DNA from: Ruminiclostridium cellobioparum DSM 1351 = ATCC 15832
GTDB taxonomy: Bacteria; Bacillota; Clostridia; Acetivibrionales; DSM-1351
Direction: 5' to 3'
DNA length: 44,255 bases
Assembly: GCF_000621505.1 (NCBI RefSeq)
Contig: NZ_JHYD01000049.1
Span: 1 to 44,255 of the forward strand
The position numbers were made by a program, and so were the translations under genes. Shown one piece after another: positions 33,451 through 41,684 of this stretch. The notes under the pieces are model-generated. The model was not told where the DNA came from. It searched no databases and worked only from the letters and a program-made list of their open reading frames with translations. Position 1 is the stretch's first letter, and the number at the start of each line of letters is the position of its first letter.

Positions 33451-36400
33451 ATGAAAAACGCTCATCTAAAAGATACATTCAGAGAAATGTGGAGGACAAG
33501 AAGCAGGTTTATAGCCATATTTGCAATAATCGCACTGGGTACCGGTTTCTTTGCGGGAGTCAAGGTCACATGTCCCGACATGCAGCTGACGGCCGACAAG
33601 TATTTTGAAGAATACAAACTGATGGATCTCAGGCTGGTATCTACATATGGATTTAATAAAGAGGATGTCGAGACGGTGAAAAACAGTCCTGCCGTCAGGG
33701 AGATGATGCCTGCTTACAGCATTGATGCAATAATAAAGGCCGGTAATGAGGACAAAGTTGCCAAGCTGCATTCCATTCCCCTGGATAAGCTGAAGCAGGA
33801 AACCGGGGGATATCTTAACAGGTATAGGGTAATAGAGGGAAGACTGCCCGAAAGGCCGGGGGAGTGTGCAGTTGAAAAAGGTAAAATCGGGGGTGTAAAT
33901 ATTGCTGTCGGAGAAGAAATCTCTCTGAATTCCGGCAGGGAGGACAGGGCAATAACGGATTACCTGAAGCAGTCAACTTATAAGGTTGTGGGGCATGTTG
34001 AAACGCCTTATTACCTGACTTTCGAAAAGGGGACCTCAAGTCTTGGAAACGGAACGGTGGCACTGTATGCCATCATTCCTGAAGAGGACTTTAATATGGA
34101 GGTTTACACAGATTTAAATATTACGCTGCAGAGTACAAAGGGGCTTTCAGCCTTCGGTGATGCTTACAGGGAAGCGGTGAAAACAGACAGGGAAAAGTTT
34201 GAGGATATTGCCGAAGACCGTGAGGAACAGCGCTACAATGAAGTCTACAGTGAGGCGGTGCAAAAGCTTGAGGTTTCCAAGAAGGAGCTGGCTGAAGGTG
34301 AAAAGGAACAGCAGGTAAAATTGGCCGGAGCACTGGATGACCTTAAAAAAGGTGAGGCTGCTATAAAAAGCGGAAAGCTTGAGCTTGAAAGCCAGAGGAA
34401 AATATACAATCAGATGGTTACAGCTTCAGAAGCCGGGCTTGAACAGGCTGAAAACAGGCTCCAAAGCGGAGATACAGGATATTCTGAAAATTTGAAGCTA
34501 TTTGAACAAAACAAGGATGGAATGCCCGCACCTCAAGCAGCTGCAATTGAAGCAGGATTGAAAAATACCAGACTGGAACTCGATGCGGGAGCGAAGGAAC
34601 TTGTTAAACAAAGAGCACTTTTTGAAAAACAAAAAAGAGAAGGTGGCGAAAAACTAAAAGAGGCGGCGCTGAAGCTGGAACAGTCGGAGAAAAAGCTGGA
34701 AGAGGGACGTGCCGAATACGAAAAACAAAAGAATGAATCGGATAAGAAGCTTGAGACTGCAAGAAAAGAAATCGCCCAGGCAGAGCAGAAGGTCAAGGAT
34801 ATAAAGAAACCCCAGTGGTATATAACGGACAGAAATAATAATCCTGGTTACACTTCCTATTCCGAGGATACAAAGAGAATAGATGCCATAGCAAAAATAT
34901 TTCCTGTTTTCTTCTTTTTCGTTGCGGCCTTTGTATGCCTGACAACAATGACAAGGATGGTTGAAGAGCAGAGAATTCAGATTGGAACTCTTAAAGCCCT
35001 GGGCTACAGTAGTTTTGCCATAGCATCCAAGTACCTTGTTTATGCTGCCATTGCAAGCATGACCGGAAGCACTGCAGGACTGTCCATTGGTCTCAAGCTG
35101 TTTCCGTTTGTCATAACCAATGCTTACAGCATGCTTTACCGGCTGCCGCCCACCATTATGCCCTTCAGAATTGATTACGCATTCTGGATAACCCTGGGAG
35201 CGCTGGCCTGCACTTCACTGGCGGTATATTCGGCCTGTTACAGGGAACTCACCGAACAGCCCTCCTCTTTAATGAGACCCAAAGCACCCAAAATGGGGAA
35301 AAGAGTGCTTCTGGAGAGAGTGCCCTTTATCTGGAACAGGCTGAATTTTTTCAGCAAAGTGACCATCAGGAATCTATTCAGGTACAAAAAGAGACTGTTT
35401 ATGACGCTGCTGGGGGTGGCAGGCTGTACTGCACTGATGCTGGCGGGTTTCGGATTGAGGGACGCCATTTCCAGCATTGTTCCGAGGCAGTATGGTGAGG
35501 TTTTCAAATTCAATGCAATGATTATTATAGATGAAAATGCAAAAGAACAGGATAAACTGGAGGTGGTCAACACTCTGCGGGCCAACAGCAATGTGGAGAA
35601 AATGCTGAGTGTCCGCCTTAAAAATTTTGATGCGGGCTATCAGGAGGACTGGCAGAAGATCAATCTCATAATACCCGAGGATAATGAAAAATTGAGCCAG
35701 TTCATTTCGGTTCACAGCATGCAGGGTAAAGAACCTCTCAAGCTTACCGACGACGGTGCCGTAATAGGGGAAAAGCTTGCAAAGGTATTGAAGCTTAAGG
35801 TTGGAGACAGGATGACAATAAAGGACGGGGACTTTAAGAGTGTAGAGGTGAAGATTGCAGCTATCAATGAAAATTACACATTGCATTATGTATATATGAC
35901 CAGGACTCTGTACCAAAAGGAATTTGGAGAAAAACCGGTATTTAACAGCATTCTGGTAAAGGAGAAAAACGTATCCCCGGAAGCGGATGATGAGATAAGC
36001 TCCCAGCTTGTCAGCAAGGCGGCAGTAATTCAAATGAACTTCAACAGGACCAATGAACAGAATTTCAGCGATATGGTGGGGAATTTGAACAGCATAGTAC
36101 TTGTAATGATCATTTCTGCCGGAGCCCTCGCTTTTGTGGTATTATACAATCTGACAAACATAAATATAACTGAAAGGGTCAGAGAAATAGCAAGTATCAA
36201 GGTATTGGGGTTCTATGACCTGGAGGTGTCGGAATATGTGTTCCGGGAAAATATTATTCTGACACTTGTAAATATCAGCATAGGCCTCCTGGGAGGAATT
36301 GTCCTGAACAGATTTGTGCTGGAAACCGCGGAAATTGATGTTGTAATGTTTGGAAGGGAAATATACTGGTACAGTTACCTTATGGCAGCAGTGCTCACTG

Positions 36401-36486
36401 TGGTCTTTGCAGTTTTGGTCAATCTTGTAATGCACTATAAGCTGAAGAGGATCAGTATGACAGAATCCTTGAAATCGGTTGAATAA
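33451..36486 (+). CDS. FtsX/MacB-type ABC permease with long extracellular coiled coil
   Basis: A 1011-aa permease. It has an N-terminal membrane helix (FIAIFAIIALGTGFFAGVKV), an extracellular domain, a long Glu/Lys-rich coiled coil at about residues 260-450 (EAVQKLEVSKKELAEGEKEQ onward), then a first FtsX set of helices from about 485 (IFPVFFFFVAAFVCLTTMTR). A second extracellular domain and a final FtsX set (SIVLVMIISAGALAFVVLYN to the end) follow. This layout with a coiled-coil stalk is common in Gram-positive exporters of unknown substrate. It follows its ATPase gene by 64 bases with GGAGGT before the ATG. Confidence 0.94.
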   Translation: MKNAHLKDTFREMWRTRSRFIAIFAIIALGTGFFAGVKVTCPDMQLTADKYFEEYKLMDLRLVSTYGFNKEDVETVKNSPAVREMMPAYSIDAIIKAGNEDKVAKLHSIPLDKLKQETGGYLNRYRVIEGRLPERPGECAVEKGKIGGVNIAVGEEISLNSGREDRAITDYLKQSTYKVVGHVETPYYLTFEKGTSSLGNGTVALYAIIPEEDFNMEVYTDLNITLQSTKGLSAFGDAYREAVKTDREKFEDIAEDREEQRYNEVYSEAVQKLEVSKKELAEGEKEQQVKLAGALDDLKKGEAAIKSGKLELESQRKIYNQMVTASEAGLEQAENRLQSGDTGYSENLKLFEQNKDGMPAPQAAAIEAGLKNTRLELDAGAKELVKQRALFEKQKREGGEKLKEAALKLEQSEKKLEEGRAEYEKQKNESDKKLETARKEIAQAEQKVKDIKKPQWYITDRNNNPGYTSYSEDTKRIDAIAKIFPVFFFFVAAFVCLTTMTRMVEEQRIQIGTLKALGYSSFAIASKYLVYAAIASMTGSTAGLSIGLKLFPFVITNAYSMLYRLPPTIMPFRIDYAFWITLGALACTSLAVYSACYRELTEQPSSLMRPKAPKMGKRVLLERVPFIWNRLNFFSKVTIRNLFRYKKRLFMTLLGVAGCTALMLAGFGLRDAISSIVPRQYGEVFKFNAMIIIDENAKEQDKLEVVNTLRANSNVEKMLSVRLKNFDAGYQEDWQKINLIIPEDNEKLSQFISVHSMQGKEPLKLTDDGAVIGEKLAKVLKLKVGDRMTIKDGDFKSVEVKIAAINENYTLHYVYMTRTLYQKEFGEKPVFNSILVKEKNVSPEADDEISSQLVSKAAVIQMNFNRTNEQNFSDMVGNLNSIVLVMIISAGALAFVVLYNLTNINITERVREIASIKVLGFYDLEVSEYVFRENIILTLVNISIGLLGGIVLNRFVLETAEIDVVMFGREIYWYSYLMAAVLTVVFAVLVNLVMHYKLKRISMTESLKSVE

Positions 36487-36509
36487 AGCGCCCATATGGA
36501 CGCTTTATT
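36480..36509. terminator. Inverted repeat at the permease stop codon
   Basis: GAATAAAGCG (36480-36489) is perfectly complementary to CGCTTTATTC (36500-36509) and includes the stop codon. It lies between convergent genes and probably terminates both, though T-runs are poor. Confidence 0.6.
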
Positions 36510-36565
36510 CACACATTTACACATATATACTACAAGTGATGGCGCACTGTATAGCCCAATCAGGT

Positions 36566-38272
36566 TTAATCTATCGCAAGTATCTTATAAGTACCCGGGC
36601 GCAGGAACACTTTGAAATAGGTTACACCATTACCCGGAATTCTTTCGGCTTTTGCTCCCAGTTTGTGCCTGTTGGTGGAAATCTGGCGGAGCAGTGCATT
36701 TTCCCTGTGAACTGCGATAGTAACTTCTGTGTTTGTTTCTCTGAAGGATTCAATTATAAAGGTATTGTTGTCATATAAAAACAGGCCTATTTGAGAAGGT
36801 GCTTCAATATGAAGAGGCAGTTCCCTTGATGCCGTCTCCCTTATAACATTAAGTACTCCTGCCGGATAGCTGTAAATATCCCCCGGGTTATCAGGTATTG
36901 TCAGAACATGGAGCTTGCCTTTACTGTATTTGTTCTCAAGCAGAACAGGATGGTTATTAAAGTTGTCCACTCCTACTGCTCTTGGCCAGGTGTCATTGGT
37001 TTTGAAATCTATATGGGGGATTATAATTTCCCTGTCCGAAGGATAATAGTCTTTAAAGGAGCAGGTCTCGGTTGTGGCGGCATAGGCCTTGATCAACGCC
37101 TTCCTGTCTGTGAAGTGAATTTCGGCTATGTCGGACAGCTGGCTGTTAAGTGCCCTCAAAAGACCCGACGTAATGATAACCTGTCCCCCGGCTGCCAGGC
37201 TGGACTTGATTTTGCTTACAATAGAGGGATCCTTTTTGGCACTTTCGGTGAGCAAAAGGAGTTTGCTGTCCGAGGGATATACTGGAGTGGGCTGTAAAGG
37301 CAGCCCCAGCATTCCCAGGTAGCCATGGATGAAATCTTCACCGCCGGATTTAAAAGGCTTGTAGCAGGGAATACCCACAGGTTCTCCCAACTCTCCAACA
37401 AACCTGTCCAGCTCACTGAAAACATGTCCCGCAACGGGAACGCATATGCGGTAGTCGGTTGCCAGAAGGCCGGCGCAGAAAAGGGTGATTTCTCTTGCCC
37501 TGGCAAAAACGGTCATATTCAGCTGCTCCATATACGCGTTCAGGGAACAGTCGAAGGTATCAAACCAGCCCCCGAGATTTTTTCCCGGATTGATGCTCTC
37601 GAAATATCTCATTATAAAATAGCCCAGATATCTTTGAAGGACCTGCTGCGTATACTGTGAATCCCTGGTTTCGGTTCCGGTATAAAAAGAGTCAAAAATA
37701 TCGACCTGATCCCCGGGGGTATAACCTGTAAACTGGTGGTGATCATACCAGTTGGGATACTTTATGATCATATTTATAGAAGGATTTATTTGTTTTGCCG
37801 TATTCATGATTTCTTTGGATACTTCGGCCATCTGTGCCGTTCTGAAATCGGACCAGCTGCTGCTGCCCTTGGTTTCAATGCACAAATCACACTTGCAGTT
37901 GGTAAAATAAAAATCATCAAGAATGATCTCATCAAAAATACCTGCAGTGTAGGCCACTATATCGCATAATTGCTTTCTCTGCTGAGGGTCACTGTAGCAG
38001 AAGGAGCGGAAATCCCAGATGATATCGCATTTTTGGGTAGTGGTGATGGCGCCTGAAACTTTTACTCCCCTTTTGTTGAAAAAATTCTTGCAGGCCAACA
38101 TGTCCTCCTTTGACAGATATGTACTGCCGCGGTAGGTTTCCAGATAAACCTTGTCAACATCAATGTGCTTTGAAAAGAACTCATAGCACTCCTCCAGCAA
38201 ATTATCCCTGTTGAGTATTTCCAGATCATGCGCATTAAAGAAAATGGACACCGAAAAATTTTTGTAGGACAT
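36566..38272 (-). CDS. Putative TIM-barrel carbohydrate-active protein
   Basis: A 568-aa cytoplasmic protein with no signal peptide. The N-terminal 300 residues look like an alpha/beta barrel of glycosidase type: VDKVYLETYRGSTYLSKED, KVSGAITTTQKCDIIWDF, EIILDDFYFTNCKCDLC and a conserved GGWFDTFDC segment. A central Rossmann-like portion (SKLLLLTESAKKDPSIVSKI, GGQVIITSGLLRAL) resembles the amidotransferase-like domain of GH42-type enzymes, and the C-terminus is beta-rich. The acidic pair in ILDDFYF and the Cys cluster NCKCDLC are noteworthy, but I cannot name the catalytic residues or family. An AraC regulator gene lies 124 bases upstream on the same strand, supporting sugar-related function. 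A GGGAGGG ribosome site supports the start. Confidence 0.7.
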   Translation of the reverse strand: MSYKNFSVSIFFNAHDLEILNRDNLLEECYEFFSKHIDVDKVYLETYRGSTYLSKEDMLACKNFFNKRGVKVSGAITTTQKCDIIWDFRSFCYSDPQQRKQLCDIVAYTAGIFDEIILDDFYFTNCKCDLCIETKGSSSWSDFRTAQMAEVSKEIMNTAKQINPSINMIIKYPNWYDHHQFTGYTPGDQVDIFDSFYTGTETRDSQYTQQVLQRYLGYFIMRYFESINPGKNLGGWFDTFDCSLNAYMEQLNMTVFARAREITLFCAGLLATDYRICVPVAGHVFSELDRFVGELGEPVGIPCYKPFKSGGEDFIHGYLGMLGLPLQPTPVYPSDSKLLLLTESAKKDPSIVSKIKSSLAAGGQVIITSGLLRALNSQLSDIAEIHFTDRKALIKAYAATTETCSFKDYYPSDREIIIPHIDFKTNDTWPRAVGVDNFNNHPVLLENKYSKGKLHVLTIPDNPGDIYSYPAGVLNVIRETASRELPLHIEAPSQIGLFLYDNNTFIIESFRETNTEVTIAVHRENALLRQISTNRHKLGAKAERIPGNGVTYFKVFLRPGTYKILAID

Positions 38273-38396
38273 AAAACCCTCCCATAAGCCTTATACGGCA
38301 AAATATAAAATATTTACAGCTTTTCGAAAAAAGGTATTTTATGAGATTGATTTTAAATAATATTCAGACAAATTTCTCGCCAAAGTTTGCTGGTTA

Positions 38397-39254
38397 CTAC
38401 TCAATTATTGCTTTTTTGAAGTCGGAGGGTGAACAGCCTCTTACCTGTTTAAAGACACGGTTAAAAGTTTTAATGCTGTTAAAGCCCGAATCGAAGGCTA
38501 TCTCAAGAATAGAATCCGATGAATTTATTAACCGGTTGGCGGCTTTCGATACCTTATAATTGTTTAAATATTTCCAAAAGGTCATGCCGGTGGTATCCTT
38601 GAAGAATCTGGTGAAATGGTACTTGCTGAAATTAACATATTTCGCGGCCTCCGACAGGCTGATTTCCCTGTGCAGGTTCTTGTCGATATACTTTGTTACC
38701 TCTTCCAGCAGCTCCAGCTTTTTTATCTGCTTATTCTTATCGGCAGGACAGAGCTTTTCGTTTGGAATATGTCTGATCATTCCCGCAGCCAGTTCACACA
38801 GCCTTGCAGCCACAAAAAATTCAAAGCCGGGCTCCTTGTTTTTGATTTCGTTATTAATATCCAAAATATTGCGTTCAAAATATTCATGAACCTGGGAGCC
38901 TTTGCTTCCTCCGGAGGTATCACAGGTTATTAAGGGCTCTGTCAGCCTCCTGCCCGAGATACTGTGAGCGATTTCTTCAAACAGCGACAAATCAAAATGT
39001 ATTATTATTCTGTCGCATTTTTGGGGCTGCTTCAGAAAGTAGTGTATCTCACCCATGTTAATGATGAGGATATCCCTGTTGTGCAAGGTATAGACAGAAT
39101 TGTTCAAACCAATATTAAGTTCCTCTCCCAGAACATAAACTATTTCAACTCTTTCATGCCAGTGAGGAGGAAAAACCTGTACGTCGGTATTAAAGACGTT
39201 GACAGGCAAGTGTCCGGTATACTTGTTTATGGTTGTTTGATGGCGGGCTTCCAT
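38397..39254 (-). CDS. AraC-family transcriptional regulator with cupin-like sensor domain
   Basis: A 285-aa regulator. Residues about 15-90 form a cupin-like sugar-sensing fold (VFPPHWHERVEIVYVLGEEL, LHNRDILIINMGEIHYF). Two helix-turn-helix motifs at about 185-285 carry the AraC signature (ISLSEAAKYVNFSKYHFTRF, then ILEIAFDSGFNSIKTFNRVF, with GCSPSDFKK at the end). Full family length. It precedes the putative carbohydrate-active gene on the same strand and probably controls it, and perhaps the divergent gene at 39440. A strong TAGGAGGAGAG site lies ahead of its ATG. Confidence 0.93.
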   Translation of the reverse strand: MEARHQTTINKYTGHLPVNVFNTDVQVFPPHWHERVEIVYVLGEELNIGLNNSVYTLHNRDILIINMGEIHYFLKQPQKCDRIIIHFDLSLFEEIAHSISGRRLTEPLITCDTSGGSKGSQVHEYFERNILDINNEIKNKEPGFEFFVAARLCELAAGMIRHIPNEKLCPADKNKQIKKLELLEEVTKYIDKNLHREISLSEAAKYVNFSKYHFTRFFKDTTGMTFWKYLNNYKVSKAANRLINSSDSILEIAFDSGFNSIKTFNRVFKQVRGCSPSDFKKAIIE

Positions 39255-39439
39255 AAAACCTCTCCTCCTAAAAATAACAGTCTATTTAAATATTATAAAT
39301 GATTATGTATTGTATTTCCATTCACCAATGTAAAGGGTTTCCATATTATATACCAGCACTATTTTTATAACGGATTTTTTCAAATGCCAATATGTTTTGC
39401 AGCAAGGTGGAGTTGGTTTGAAAGATTTTGGAGGTCAAT

Positions 39440-40171
39440 ATGTATTATACCGAAAGATTTGATCAACTGGGTAATGACACTAATATAATTGCGGAAGCCT
39501 ACGGGGATGTCAACGGGGACAACATAAGGGACTATGTTTATCTAACCGGTACCAGGACGCCTAACAGCGGCTATATTCAAAACATCACACTTGTAATACG
39601 GGACGGCAGAACCGGGATCAAGCAGAGAGCCAGGTTGAAATCCGATTCGGGCTATTCTCCTGCGGTTACCTTACAGGATTTCACCGGAGATAAAATAAAG
39701 GATATCATGATTGGTATAGCTTCCGGAGGAAGCGGAGGCATAATGTTTTATTATGTGTTTTCCGATGTAAACAACCGGCTTGCACAGCTTTTTGACTATG
39801 AGGAGTATAACCTGCGCTACAGCTATAAAGTTGAATTTGCAGATTACTATAAGGTAAATGTTACAAACGTGGAGAAGAATGTAGTATTTGTAATAGACAT
39901 AACCTATAAAGGAAAGGAATATCTCGATGAGATATATACTCCGGAAGGCATTCTGAAACAGCCTGTGGAAGGCTGGGTTGATCCGCTGGGAGGTCTGTAT
40001 CCCATTGACTTTGACGGCAACGGAGTTTATGAATTACTTGGATATCAGAGTATAGCCGGCAGGTATCATGCGGATTCCCTGGGCTATGTGCAAAGTGTGC
40101 TGAAATGGAACGGCAGAAAGTTTTATCTAATGGAGCAGTATGTAGGCGTATTCGGGGGAAGCCCGGAATAG
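39440..40171 (+). CDS. FG-GAP/VCBS repeat-like protein of unknown function
   Basis: A 243-aa protein with calcium-loop-like repeats: GDVNGDNIRDYVYLTG near the N-terminus, LQDFTGDKIKDIMIGIASGG in the middle, and IDFDGNGVYELLGYQS near the C-terminus. These are typical of FG-GAP/VCBS beta-propeller blades. There is no obvious signal peptide. Such proteins are common in Clostridia and Bacilli, with no settled role. The ATG at 39440 is preferred over an in-frame TTG at 39428 because TTTGGAGGTC lies just upstream. It stands alone, divergent from the AraC gene and followed by a terminator about 200 bases on. Confidence 0.8.
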   Translation: MYYTERFDQLGNDTNIIAEAYGDVNGDNIRDYVYLTGTRTPNSGYIQNITLVIRDGRTGIKQRARLKSDSGYSPAVTLQDFTGDKIKDIMIGIASGGSGGIMFYYVFSDVNNRLAQLFDYEEYNLRYSYKVEFADYYKVNVTNVEKNVVFVIDITYKGKEYLDEIYTPEGILKQPVEGWVDPLGGLYPIDFDGNGVYELLGYQSIAGRYHADSLGYVQSVLKWNGRKFYLMEQYVGVFGGSPE

Positions 40172-40376
40172 GAGCGGATTTCATGCAGTTCAGCAGGTTT
40201 TGGGGGTGAAAATTATACAATAATATCTTTTTTGCAATATAAAATTTTTTATAATTTTCACATATACATATAAGCTGTATTCATATAAAATTTGTATTGT
40301 GAAAACAATCCATTCTGGCTGGTGGATTTGATCTGCCGGCTGGTCTTAAAATATATTCCTCCTGAAAATTGTAGGT

Positions 40377-40410
40377 CCTTGTGTTGATTATGACACGAGG
40401 ATTTTTGTTT
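40377..40410 (+). terminator. Rho-independent terminator
   Basis: CCTTGTGT (40377-40384) pairs with ACACGAGG (40393-40400; one T-G pair), followed by ATTTTTGTTTT. It ends the transcript of the gene at 39440 and insulates the GntR promoter 16 bases further on. Confidence 0.8.
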
Positions 40411-40425
40411 TAATTTATTATTTAT

Positions 40426-40454
40426 TTAACATTACCCGCGTTTGGGGTTATAAT
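40426..40454 (+). promoter_or_regulatory. Promoter of the gntR-like gene
   Basis: TTAACA (40426-40431) and TATAAT (40449-40454) are separated by 17 bases, close to the vegetative sigma consensus. Transcription would start near 40461, leaving a leader of about 324 bases before the ATG. Confidence 0.7.
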
Positions 40455-40460
40455 GATTAT

Positions 40461-40784
40461 TAAAGCCTGCCATATTTCCATAATTAAGAACATTTATTCG
40501 CCTTGTAGCGGATGAGGTGTGAAGAGAATTTCATTATTATTTTGTGGCCGCTATTGCGGCTCATGGAGGTTAGCTTGAAAGACTTCACTTGCGTTCGTCT
40601 TGCAAAACTAACCTGTGAATTTATGGCCGTGCGAAATATTCAAAGTATTTTAGCAATACTTTGAAAGCGCACATGGCCAATTAACCTCCTTTATTCGCCA
40701 CATTGCGATAAAGGATATAGGTTTTCATTACATTTTGTGGCCGCAATGACGGCTCAAAGCCATAACATGGCTTAGGAGGTTAAT
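40461..40784 (+). ncRNA. Long structured, internally duplicated leader of the gntR-like gene (cis-regulatory candidate)
   Basis: The leader contains two imperfect direct copies of an 80-90 base segment, each beginning TTTATTCGCC (40493 and 40690), passing through TTTTGTGGCCG (40540 and 40733) and ending in GGAGGTTA (40565 and 40775). Between them lie a stem AGGTTAG/CTAACCT (40567-40573 with 40608-40614) and a long hairpin (TGGCC, GTGCG and CAAAGTATT against their complements, 40624-40679). TTAACCTCC (40681-40689) is perfectly complementary to the gene's own Shine-Dalgarno GGAGGTTAA (40775-40783). A small hairpin AGCCAT/ATGGCT (40758-40772) abuts that site. It does not match a riboswitch class I recognise. 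Confidence 0.55.
40575..40664 (+). CDS. Possible 29-codon upstream ORF (leader peptide)
   Basis: TTG start with GGAGG seven bases earlier, reading MKDFTCVRLAKLTCEFMAVR then NIQSILAIL and a TGA inside the long hairpin, about 17 bases before the anti-Shine-Dalgarno TTAACCTCC. It has no homology that I recognise. Translation would disturb the leader hairpins, which is the reason for listing it. It may equally be a chance frame. Confidence 0.25.
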   Translation: MKDFTCVRLAKLTCEFMAVRNIQSILAIL

Positions 40785-41513
40785 ATGTTTATTGATAAAA
40801 AAAGTCCTGTGCCTGCTTATTTTCAGCTGAAAAATATCATTCTTGATAAAATAAAATCCGGTGAATATCCTGCAGGCAGCCTGATACCTTCCGAGAGAGA
40901 GCTTTCCGAGAGTCTTGGCATAAGCCGTATGACAGCCAGACAGGCAATAAATCAGCTGGCTGCTGAAAATTATCTCGTCCGTGAAAAGGGCAAGGGAACC
41001 TTTGTCAACAAGATCAAGTTTGAGCAGCGAAACATTATGAGTTTTTCGGAAACCGTAAAAAGGCTGGGAATGGTTCCTAAAACCCGTGTATTGGAATTTT
41101 CGGAGGAGAAAGAATATTATGATGTGAAACTTGCCCTTGATCTGAAGCCGGAACAAAAGCTATACCGGATCAAAAGATTAAGACTTGCTGATGATACTCC
41201 CATTGCAGTCGAAGAAGTGTTTATTCCCGAGGGGCTCTGTCCTGACATAAACAGGCTGGATCTCACCAAGTCACTTTATGACCAGCTTAAAAATATCTAT
41301 TCTATTGAAATAAGTCATATAGATAATAATATTGAAGCCATAAAGGCGGACAGGGAGAACAGGAAGCTGCTGATGCTGGAGGCGGGTATACCTGTACTTA
41401 ACATATCGGGGATAAGTTATACCAGAGAGGGCAGAAAGCTCTTCTTCGAAAGAGATGTTTACCGTGCGGACAAATACAAATACAGTGTACGTATCCATAT
41501 GAATCATGAGTAG
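40785..41513 (+). CDS. GntR/HutC-family transcriptional regulator with UTRA domain (NagR/DasR-like)
   Basis: A 242-aa repressor. A winged helix lies at about residues 5-75 (PVPAYFQLKNIILDKIKSGE, LSESLGISRMTARQAINQLA, VREKGKGTFV), followed by a UTRA ligand domain (about 90-235: MSFSETVKRLGMVPKTRVLE, then YRIKRLRLADDTPIAVEEVF). Relatives such as B. subtilis NagR and Streptomyces DasR bind glucosamine-6-phosphate or related amino-sugar phosphates and repress their catabolic genes. The next two genes encode a SIS protein and a deacetylase, and a matching operator lies in front of them, so it probably controls that unit. The ribosome site TAGGAGGT is 5-6 bases from the ATG and lies within a potentially masked leader structure. 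Confidence 0.92.
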   Translation: MFIDKKSPVPAYFQLKNIILDKIKSGEYPAGSLIPSERELSESLGISRMTARQAINQLAAENYLVREKGKGTFVNKIKFEQRNIMSFSETVKRLGMVPKTRVLEFSEEKEYYDVKLALDLKPEQKLYRIKRLRLADDTPIAVEEVFIPEGLCPDINRLDLTKSLYDQLKNIYSIEISHIDNNIEAIKADRENRKLLMLEAGIPVLNISGISYTREGRKLFFERDVYRADKYKYSVRIHMNHE

Positions 41514-41601
41514 ACTGAACCGGTAAGCCAGTCTTGTTTTACATGCAAACGGAAGCCATAATAACACCGGGAAAAATTTTTCAGCAAATGGTTATTTAGC
41601 A

Positions 41602-41630
41602 TTGCAATTTATAAAAGGCTGATATACAAT
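41602..41630 (+). promoter_or_regulatory. Promoter of the SIS-domain gene
   Basis: TTGCAA (41602-41607) and TACAAT (41625-41630) with 17-base spacing. The palindromic operator begins at the last base of the -10, so bound repressor would block the start site. Confidence 0.65.
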
Positions 41631-41663
41631 ATAGGTATAGTGGTATATACAACTATACCTATA
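41630..41663. promoter_or_regulatory. NagR/DasR-like palindromic operator
   Basis: TATAGGTATAGT (41630-41641) is inverted at 41652-41663 (ACTATACCTATA), centred on AGTGGTATATACAACT (41639-41654). That core closely resembles the dre-type sites bound by NagR (YvoA) and DasR family repressors. The encoded GntR/UTRA protein next door is the obvious ligand. Confidence 0.7.
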
Positions 41664-41684
41664 ATAATTAAATGAGGTGTTAAC

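Noticed and set aside
40461-40784. glmS-type ribozyme in the amino-sugar regulator leader
   Set aside because: The leader lacks the recognisable core of that ribozyme and does not precede a GlmS gene; the pairings seen are simple hairpins and direct copies.
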